From: an uncultured Bacteroidota bacterium
GTDB taxonomy: Bacteria; Bacteroidota; Bacteroidia; Chitinophagales; Chitinophagaceae
NCBI GenBank assembly: GCA_903825095.1
Contig: CAIJZF010000248.1
Coordinates: forward strand, 1-64,000
DNA: 64,000 bases
Direction of reading: 5' to 3'
Positions 57,573-64,000 of the stretch are shown one piece after another. Made by a program: the position numbers and the translations under genes. The notes below the pieces were generated by a model that did not search any database, was not told where the DNA came from, and saw only the letters and a list, made by a program, of their open reading frames with translations. The number at the start of each line of letters is the position of its first letter. The first letter of the stretch is position 1.

Positions 57573-58849
57573 TGTCTCTTTTAAAAACAGGTATAACTAA
57601 TTCTACTAGAGGGACATCTCCAACACCTAATACAGGTAATGCCCAAGATCAAATCAATGGTTTGAAAGGGCAAATGGTTGCCGCTAGGGTAATTGATATT
57701 GTTTTAGACGAAAACCACCCTAAATTTAACGATGTAGGACAATGGAATGGTATAGGAGCTCTATTTTATGAATTTGTTAACAGTTCAGGTACAACTTCTA
57801 ATTTATCATATGCATTGCCATATGACTCTCAACAGAAAACGTATCCATTGGTTAATGAAATAGTATTGTTATTTTCTCTTCCTAATCAACAGATGGGAAT
57901 TAATACTGCTAATCAATCATATTTTTATTTAAAACCATTAGGAGTTTGGAATCATCCACATCACGATGCATATCCAAATCTAGTAAAATCTAACAATCCC
58001 AAACAATCACAAGATTATAAAGCAACAAATAATGGAGTTGTAAGGAGAGTAACAGATAATTCAACTGAAATAGATTTAAATAGTCCTGTAAATCCATCAC
58101 AAAATACATTTGTTGAAAAATCAAACATTCACCCATTGATGCCCTATATGGGAGATTCATTAATAGAAGGTAGATATGGACAAAGTATTCGCTTTGGTAG
58201 TACGGCTAAATCTAAAAGTCAAATAAGCAATAATTGGTCTTCTGCAGGAAATAATGGTGATCCAATTACAATTTTTCGTAATGGACAACCAACTACTGTA
58301 AGTGATCAAGGATGGATCCCAATAACTGAAGATATAAATAAAGATTTATCCTCAGTTTACTTAACATCTTATCAAAAAATCCCATTCAGTATAGCAAATG
58401 AAAATTTTGTTTCCTATACTACACTACCTACAACTCCAGCATCATATGCTAATCCTCAAATTATACTTAATTCAAGTAGGATAGTTATAAATGCAAGTAC
58501 TGATAGTGTTTTAATTAGTGGCCAAACCTCAGTTGGTATATCTTCAAATGGAAGTGTTAATATAGAATCCACCAGTGAAATAAATTTAGCTAGTAAATTA
58601 CTTAAATTAGGAGGTAAAAACGCTAATCAATCAGTTTTAAGAGGAGATGAAACTATAGGATATTTAAAAATATTAATCACCGAACTACAAAATTTAGCTG
58701 AGGCTTTAAAAGTAGTTCAAGATTGGCCATCTGGAGCACCCGCCCCTAACCCAGTTATATTAACAACAGCTAATTCTGCTTTAAAAGTTTTTGAAAATGT
58801 TTACAATGAAATAGATAGTGTTAAATCTAAAATAGTAAAAACATTATGA
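57572..58849 (+). CDS. Baseplate hub/spike protein, gp5-like
   Basis: 425 residues. An OB-fold-like N-terminal part (VAARVIDIVLDENHPKFND) is followed by a linker and a beta-helix-type repeat region near residues 300-345 (IILNSSRIVINASTDSVLIS), like the gp5/VgrG spike. The T4 gp5 lysozyme domain is not recognisable, as in many marine relatives. Likely trimeric membrane-piercing spike. Overlaps the next gene by 4 nt. Confidence 0.75.
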   Translation: MSLLKTGITNSTRGTSPTPNTGNAQDQINGLKGQMVAARVIDIVLDENHPKFNDVGQWNGIGALFYEFVNSSGTTSNLSYALPYDSQQKTYPLVNEIVLLFSLPNQQMGINTANQSYFYLKPLGVWNHPHHDAYPNLVKSNNPKQSQDYKATNNGVVRRVTDNSTEIDLNSPVNPSQNTFVEKSNIHPLMPYMGDSLIEGRYGQSIRFGSTAKSKSQISNNWSSAGNNGDPITIFRNGQPTTVSDQGWIPITEDINKDLSSVYLTSYQKIPFSIANENFVSYTTLPTTPASYANPQIILNSSRIVINASTDSVLISGQTSVGISSNGSVNIESTSEINLASKLLKLGGKNANQSVLRGDETIGYLKILITELQNLAEALKVVQDWPSGAPAPNPVILTTANSALKVFENVYNEIDSVKSKIVKTL

Positions 58850-59958
58850 TTTATTCTATAAAAGGAACAATTGTAAATAGTCAATCACAAGATGCTATAA
58901 AGGGAGCAAAAATTTCTGTTTCCCCTATTTTATTTTCTTTTACGGATGCTAATGGAGATTTTACCATTACAGGTGATTTACTTGAAAGCAGTAGTATCTC
59001 TTTAAACATTAACGCCCTAGGATATCAATTTATAACTCAATCACCTTATAAAGGAGATAATACTTTAAAAACAGATATAGGTGTAATTCAATTACAACCT
59101 ATTGTTTCAAGTTTAGCAGAAGATAAAATAAAATCATCCCAACTTAGTAGGGCTCAAATTAAAGAAATTTCAAAAAGTAAAAAGAATTTTTCTTACTATG
59201 CTGAAGAGAAATTATCCAACCAAGTTAATACTTTAAAAAATACTTTAATCCCAGCTATTATAACAATGGTTGCTGCTTTTGGGGTTACTAAATTAAAAGA
59301 TGTATCCCCTGATAAAGTTAAAGGTATATTAGATAATTCTATTTGTCCTACACAAGCTGAATTAACTAATTTAATTAATCGAAAAAATAAACTAGTTAAA
59401 CAATTAAATAATAGTTTAAAAGTAATAGATGCAACTACTAAAGCTTTAGGTATTACTGGTGGGATTATTACCGCCCTAGAATTAGCATTAAAAATCCAAA
59501 TTGCTATTCCTTATCCTTTACCTCCAGCCGTAGGTGAAATCTCTAAGATATTAGATAAAAAAATATCCCAATTAAAATTAGTTAATACAGGTATATTATC
59601 CATATTAGTAATTTTAAGACAAGTTTTAGCCCAAGCACTTCAGTTACTTAATTTACTTGATGCACTCGTACAAAAATGTTACCCTGATGCTGATCAAGAA
59701 AGAGTATCTTTAGAATTGACTGCTATAACAAACCAACAATCAACCGAAACTTCCCCAGTAGTTATAAACGTAAATGGATTTGAAATGGGTGTTGTAACCG
59801 AAATAACAAATAATCCATTAAAACGTAGACGAGCTATAGCCAGAAATAAACAAGGTGTGGTGATGTTACAAGGAGAGTGGTCATTTAGCTCCATTGATCA
59901 GATATTAATAGACGAGCTTGTATTCTATATTCAACAAAACAATTTAAAAGCAGATTAA
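58846..59958 (+). CDS. Baseplate-associated protein with carboxypeptidase-regulatory-like domain
   Basis: 370 residues. N-terminal ~75 residues (SIKGTIVNSQSQDAIKGAKI) form a CarboxypepD_reg/Ig-like beta domain common in Bacteroidetes outer-membrane proteins. The middle has hydrophobic helices (TLIPAIITMVAAFGV, TGILSILVILRQVLA) unusual in a virion protein. The C-terminus is mixed. Could be a tape- or hub-type protein; the exact T4 equivalent is unclear. Confidence 0.7.
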   Translation: MIYSIKGTIVNSQSQDAIKGAKISVSPILFSFTDANGDFTITGDLLESSSISLNINALGYQFITQSPYKGDNTLKTDIGVIQLQPIVSSLAEDKIKSSQLSRAQIKEISKSKKNFSYYAEEKLSNQVNTLKNTLIPAIITMVAAFGVTKLKDVSPDKVKGILDNSICPTQAELTNLINRKNKLVKQLNNSLKVIDATTKALGITGGIITALELALKIQIAIPYPLPPAVGEISKILDKKISQLKLVNTGILSILVILRQVLAQALQLLNLLDALVQKCYPDADQERVSLELTAITNQQSTETSPVVINVNGFEMGVVTEITNNPLKRRRAIARNKQGVVMLQGEWSFSSIDQILIDELVFYIQQNNLKAD

Positions 59959-59960
59959 CC

Positions 59961-59972
59961 CTATATTTATAA
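59961..59972 (+). promoter_or_regulatory. Late-type motif (CTATATTTATAA)
   Basis: 4 nt before the start at 59977, so a transcript from it would be close to leaderless. Confidence 0.5.
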
Positions 59973-59976
59973 CCAT

Positions 59977-60315
59977 ATGAAAAGCACAGATTTTAAAAAA
60001 TTAATTAAAGAAGCTGTAAGAGAAGCAATTCAAGAAGAATTGAAGGATATTTTATTGGAAGCAGTAAAATCACCAAAACAAGTAGTTAGAGAATCATATG
60101 CTCCTCCTGCACAAACAGCACAACCATCTTATGCCCCACCATCAGTAGACTTTAGATCAAAATATGCTGAGGTACTAGGAGAAACAGCTATGAGTTTCAC
60201 ATCCCAAGATGCTCAACCATCATTCAGACCTCAATCAAGTGACCCAGTAAATGGTAATTTAGGATCGGGTGAAGTAGGTATGGACCAAATTATGGGACTT
60301 TTAAACACTAAATAA
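59977..60315 (+). CDS. Structural-module protein with targeting-like N-terminus
   Basis: 112 residues. MKSTDFKKLIKEAVREAIQE contains IKE|A (residues 10-13), and LLE|A follows near residue 27; both fit the prohead-protease signature. The rest is Pro/Ser/Gln-rich and probably disordered (APPAQTAQPSYAPP). Stop overlaps the gp25 start by 1 nt. Confidence 0.72.
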   Translation: MKSTDFKKLIKEAVREAIQEELKDILLEAVKSPKQVVRESYAPPAQTAQPSYAPPSVDFRSKYAEVLGETAMSFTSQDAQPSFRPQSSDPVNGNLGSGEVGMDQIMGLLNTK

Positions 60316-60719
60316 TGCCATTTAACCCGCAAACCATAAACCCAGTTGATTTAAATCCTAACGTTGCTGTTGGGGTGAATATCCCGTTTAGTGGTCCTGC
60401 GGTGTTTACACAGAATTATTTAACTGGACAAGCAATAAAAAATAACATAATTAACTTTTTTTTAACTAACCCTGGAGAACTTCCATTAAATCCAACTTTT
60501 GGGGGTGGTTTAAGAGCATTTATATTTGAACAAATAGCTGAAGGGACGTTAACAGGACTTAAAGAAAATGTTGCTTCCAAAATGGAAATATATTTTCCAA
60601 CAGTTATAGTTAATTCACTAGATGTGTTAAGAAATGATGATTTTAATGTAATTACGGTTAACTTAAAATACTCGGTTACTAATTCAAACATTAACGAAGA
60701 AATAAATTTCGAATTCTAA
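60315..60719 (+). CDS. 25: Baseplate wedge protein gp25-like
   Basis: 134 residues (T4 gp25 is 132). Typical segments: IKNNIINFFLTNPGELPLNP, FGGGLRAFIFEQ and the terminal beta strands NVITVNLKYSV. gp25 seeds sheath assembly in contractile phages, so the phage has a contractile tail. Directly followed by gp6, as in T4. Confidence 0.93.
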   Translation: MPFNPQTINPVDLNPNVAVGVNIPFSGPAVFTQNYLTGQAIKNNIINFFLTNPGELPLNPTFGGGLRAFIFEQIAEGTLTGLKENVASKMEIYFPTVIVNSLDVLRNDDFNVITVNLKYSVTNSNINEEINFEF

Positions 60720-60720
60720 A

Positions 60721-62565
60721 ATGGCTACAACAAATAGAGATATAAAATACATTAACCGTGACTTTTCAGACTTTAGAGCACGTTTAATAGAATATGCTAG
60801 AACATATTTCCCTCAAACATATACTGACTTTTCGGCAACATCCCCGGGAATGATGTTTATGGAACAAGCTTCATATGTTGGAGATGTTTTATCATTCTAT
60901 TTGGATAACCAATTTCAAGAAACATTTGTTCAATATGCTCAACAAACAAATAATGTATTTGAGTTGGCATATATGTTTGGTTATAAACCTAAAACAACAG
61001 GTGTAGCCCAAACCGTAGTTGATTTTTATCAACAGTTACCTTCTAAATTATCTGCATCCGTTTATATACCGGATTATGATTATGCTATTACTATTGGTGA
61101 AGATACAACAGTTACATCTCAAAATGGATCATCATTTTTGATTCAAGATAAAATAGATTTTTCTGTTTCAAGTTCCCAAGACCCAACAGAAGTTTCTGTT
61201 TACCAAATTTCAGGTAATGCCCCTCAATATTTTTTATTGAAAAAAAGTAGAAAAGCTATATCTGCAGCCGTTAATACTTCAACATTTTCTTTTGGTGCCC
61301 CTCAACAATACCAGACAATAAATCTTCAAGGTAATAATATTATAAAAATATTAGATATTACTGACTCTGATGGAAATTTATGGTATGAGGTAGATCATTT
61401 AGGACAAGAAATGGTATTAGATACTGTTAAAAATACTAATGTAAATGATCCAAATGCAAACGGTGATACACCTTATCTACTTAAACTTAAAAAAGTAGCT
61501 CGACGTTTTGCAACTCGTTTTACATCTCTTACAAATTTACAAATCCAATTTGGAGCAGGATCCCCAGATACAACTACTGAAGAAATCACTCCAAACCCAG
61601 ATAATGTTGGAATTGGTTTACCATTTGAAAAAGATAAACTTACAACAGCATATTCACCTGTTAACTTTTTATACACAGGAACATATGGTATATCACCTTC
61701 AAATACTACATTAACTGTAAGATATTTAACTGGTGGAGGTGTAGGATCAAATATTGTCTCTAATACATTAACCGGATTAAATACATCAAATACTAAGTTT
61801 AATAATATTAATCTTAACAGCACTACTGCTAATTATATATTTGCTTCATTAGCTACAAACAATCCAGATGCAGCTACTGGTGGTAGAGGAGGAGATACAT
61901 TAGAAGAAATTCGCCAAAATACTTTAGCAATAGCAGCTTCCCAACAACGTTCAGTTACAGCAGAAGATTATTTAATTAGAGCTTTAAGTATGCCTTCTGA
62001 TTATGGTGTAGTTTCTAAAGCATTTATTGAACAACCAAAACTTACAGATCAACAAGTTTCAACTATTGAAACATTAAATTTATATGTTTTATCTTTAAAT
62101 GCTGCTGGTCAATTAGATTATGCTGGTAATACATTAAAAAATAATTTAAGAACATATTTGTCCCAATATAGAATGATTGGTGACAATATTGAAATTAGAG
62201 ATGCATTTATTATCAACATTGGAGTTGATTTTGAAATTATAGTACTTCCGGAATATAACAACAGTGAAGTATTATTAGCATGTATTACTGCTTTACAAAC
62301 ATATTTTAATACCAATAACTGGCAGTTGAATCAACCAATTTTCTTAAGAGATCTATATGTTTTACTTGATAAAATTAAAGGTGTACAATCCGTTAAAAAT
62401 ATCTCTATACCAAATAAAGCAGGAACAACTTCCGGATATTCACAATACGCTTATGATATAACTGGAGCAACACAAAATAATGTTATTTATCCTTCATTGG
62501 ATCCTAGCATTTTTGAAGTAAAATACCCTAACTTAGATATTAAAGGTAAAGTAGTTCCTTTATAA
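60721..62565 (+). CDS. 6: Baseplate wedge protein gp6-like (J-type)
   Basis: 614 residues (T4 gp6 is 660). Start DIKYINRDFSDFRARLIEYA and DFSATSPGMMFMEQASYVGD are highly typical of gp6. The C-terminal baseplate_J-type segment includes TAEDYLIRALSMPSDYGVV and AYDITGA. Forms the wedge ring around the hub. Confidence 0.93.
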   Translation: MATTNRDIKYINRDFSDFRARLIEYARTYFPQTYTDFSATSPGMMFMEQASYVGDVLSFYLDNQFQETFVQYAQQTNNVFELAYMFGYKPKTTGVAQTVVDFYQQLPSKLSASVYIPDYDYAITIGEDTTVTSQNGSSFLIQDKIDFSVSSSQDPTEVSVYQISGNAPQYFLLKKSRKAISAAVNTSTFSFGAPQQYQTINLQGNNIIKILDITDSDGNLWYEVDHLGQEMVLDTVKNTNVNDPNANGDTPYLLKLKKVARRFATRFTSLTNLQIQFGAGSPDTTTEEITPNPDNVGIGLPFEKDKLTTAYSPVNFLYTGTYGISPSNTTLTVRYLTGGGVGSNIVSNTLTGLNTSNTKFNNINLNSTTANYIFASLATNNPDAATGGRGGDTLEEIRQNTLAIAASQQRSVTAEDYLIRALSMPSDYGVVSKAFIEQPKLTDQQVSTIETLNLYVLSLNAAGQLDYAGNTLKNNLRTYLSQYRMIGDNIEIRDAFIINIGVDFEIIVLPEYNNSEVLLACITALQTYFNTNNWQLNQPIFLRDLYVLLDKIKGVQSVKNISIPNKAGTTSGYSQYAYDITGATQNNVIYPSLDPSIFEVKYPNLDIKGKVVPL

Positions 62566-62568
62566 TGC

Positions 62569-62579
62569 CATATTTATAA
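62569..62579 (+). promoter_or_regulatory. Late-type motif (CATATTTATAA)
   Basis: 11 nt before the start at 62591. Confidence 0.55.
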
Positions 62580-62590
62580 TAAAATATATA

Positions 62591-63715
62591 ATGGCTATAT
62601 ATAAACTATTCCCTTCTCAAGACGCTACTTTATACACATCCTATCCAACAATGAATACAGGATTGGATGCTATTTTAGAAGCATCTAATAAAATTGATCT
62701 TGATGGGTTACCTACTGTAGCCCGATACCTTATACAATTTGATAATACTGAAATCATAGACGTTATAAGTAATAAAATTAGTGGTAGTTCCTACGACATA
62801 TATTTTAAAAACTTTATAGCTGAAGCACAAGGTATTAATCAAAATACCACATTAGAATTACGAGCAGCCGCTCAATCATGGAATAATGGTACAGGATATA
62901 CTTTAGATAATCCTATAGTTGAAGATGGAGTTTCTTGGACATATGCTTCATATTCCGGCTCAAATCCATGGCTTCCTAGTGGAAGTACAACAGGCGGATA
63001 CTATACAAGTTCATTCAACTCAGTATATTCAAATCAAGGAGGAGGTAATTGGTTTACATCTTCTAATTACTTAGTAACTACATCATTTGGTTTACGCTCT
63101 ACTAAAGATATAGAACTTGGAGTTAAAACCATAGTCAATGCTTGGTCTAGCTCAGCAGTTATCAATAATGGATTTTTAGTAAAACTTTCGGGTTCATATG
63201 AATTTAACCCAAGTGAATATGTTCAACCTACATTCAAATACTATAGTGTTGATACAAATACAATATATCCTCCAACTCTAGAATTTAGATGGAGAGATTA
63301 TATTACAGTACTAACTGGATCAGCTGCATCAAGTATAGTAAATACAGTAGACTTAAAAATGTCTTTAGCTGAAAATCCAGGTGAATTTTTTCCAGAAAGC
63401 ATAAATAGATTTTATATAAACGTAAGTCCTTTATACCCAACCAGAACTTATCAAACGGCTTCATTGTTTACTAATTTGAATTATTTACCAACTAGTTCAT
63501 ATTATGCAATAAAAGACTTGGCTACCAACGAATTTGTTGTTAACTTTGATACATTATATACTCAAATTAGTTCAGATACAAACGGGAATTATTTTACGGT
63601 TTATATGAGTGGTTTAGAACCTGAAAGGTATTATAAAATTTTGATTAAAACTATAATTGGAGGTTCAACTATAATATTTGATGATAACTATTATTTTAAA
63701 GTTATTAACGGATGA
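62591..63715 (+). CDS. Virion protein with DNRLRE-type N-terminal domain
   Basis: 374 residues. The start LFPSQDATLYTSYPTMNTGL followed by ILEASNK matches the DNRLRE (disaggregatase-related) fold, often a beta-sandwich in surface proteins. The rest is Ser/Tyr/Asn-rich beta. Probably a baseplate or tail peripheral protein in the place of gp7/gp8. Stop overlaps the next start by 4 nt. Confidence 0.78.
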   Translation: MAIYKLFPSQDATLYTSYPTMNTGLDAILEASNKIDLDGLPTVARYLIQFDNTEIIDVISNKISGSSYDIYFKNFIAEAQGINQNTTLELRAAAQSWNNGTGYTLDNPIVEDGVSWTYASYSGSNPWLPSGSTTGGYYTSSFNSVYSNQGGGNWFTSSNYLVTTSFGLRSTKDIELGVKTIVNAWSSSAVINNGFLVKLSGSYEFNPSEYVQPTFKYYSVDTNTIYPPTLEFRWRDYITVLTGSAASSIVNTVDLKMSLAENPGEFFPESINRFYINVSPLYPTRTYQTASLFTNLNYLPTSSYYAIKDLATNEFVVNFDTLYTQISSDTNGNYFTVYMSGLEPERYYKILIKTIIGGSTIIFDDNYYFKVING

Positions 63716-64000
63716 GTGAAAATGTAAAATTTCAAAAACAGGTATATGATAAAAATCAATATACCAAAGTAATAGATACATCCTTTAAACAGTTAGGGGT
63801 TCCAACAATTCAAGAACGAATTGCAATCCAACCGAATACTAATGAGTTTTTTGCAATGTATAATGATTTGTTTTATAATATCCCAGAATTAGGTGAAACT
63901 AATTCACATGAATTTTTAATTAAAACAAGTAGTGAATATATTGGTTTTCAAGCCAATCAAGAAGAAATAGATGCTTTACAGGCTGAAATTGCTCAACTAA
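63712..64000 (+). CDS. Baseplate-module protein (3' end outside window)
   Basis: At least 96 residues, MSENVKFQKQVYDKNQYTKV onward, still open at the window end. FFAMYNDLFYNIPELGETNS and a following coiled-coil start. Not recognised; coupled to the gene upstream. Confidence 0.75.
   Translation, partial: MSENVKFQKQVYDKNQYTKVIDTSFKQLGVPTIQERIAIQPNTNEFFAMYNDLFYNIPELGETNSHEFLIKTSSEYIGFQANQEEIDALQAEIAQL

Noticed and set aside
61473..61823. 116-codon minus-strand frame within gp6
   Set aside because: Shadow of the baseplate gene; no start context.

Overview
The window is one strand-coherent, AT-rich stretch of a large tailed phage genome with a T4-type core. Every convincing gene reads left to right. 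Diagnostic T4-type proteins are DNA polymerase B, sliding clamp gp45, both clamp-loader subunits (gp44 and a gp62 candidate), a late sigma factor of the gp55 kind, and baseplate proteins (a gp5-like spike, gp25, gp6). The host is probably a member of the Bacteroidetes (Flavobacteria-like). Starts are preceded by A-rich leaders instead of Shine-Dalgarno sites, a secreted protein ends in what looks like a type IX secretion sorting domain, and a small lipoprotein has a Bacteroidetes-like signal. The host call is inference.

Layout. (1) 1-13.2 kb: replication genes (polymerase, clamp, clamp loader, a Cas4/RecB-type nuclease) mixed with a full-length GroES/GroEL pair and a family of small proteins. 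Most of that family start with a short related peptide ending in (L/I)xE|(A/G/S), the cleavage signature of T4 prohead protease, so they are candidate internal head proteins. (2) 13.3-29.4 kb: a 17-gene carbohydrate island. It holds glycosyltransferases, GDP-mannose 4,6-dehydratase and a GDP-fucose-synthase-like enzyme, an alpha-1,2-fucosyltransferase-like GT11, an E1/RfbH-type PLP dehydrase, and an overlapping run of HpcH-type aldolase, SDR, dehydroquinate-synthase-like cyclase, ThDP enzyme and epimerase. A methyltransferase and another glycosyltransferase follow. (3) 29.4-33 kb: small zinc-finger and DNA-binding proteins, then a tRNA/ncRNA block with four tRNAs. The spacers in this block are each closed by long complementary stems, followed by a separate ~220-nt structured RNA with its own promoter-like motif and terminator. 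(4) 33-54 kb: an accessory zone of more than 60 mostly tiny genes. Many are preceded by the same promoter-like motif, TTCGTATATT followed by an A-rich leader (about 30 copies). It includes RadA-like and DUF932 proteins, two metallophosphatases, an unusual tRNA-like RNA, AT-hook proteins, two non-coding stretches with strong hairpins, and a run of genes whose junctions repeat the same ~20-bp sequence. (5) 54-64 kb: late functions, with an HD hydrolase, the late sigma factor and a baseplate module whose genes follow a second motif, ATATTTATAA.

Reading of the whole: two short motifs appear to divide the genome into an early/accessory regulon (TTCGTATATT) and a late/structural regulon (ATATTTATAA, presumably served by the encoded gp55-like sigma factor). 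The carbohydrate island could build or decorate a glycan on the virion or on the infected host. GroEL/ES and the capsid-targeting-like peptides point to particle assembly.
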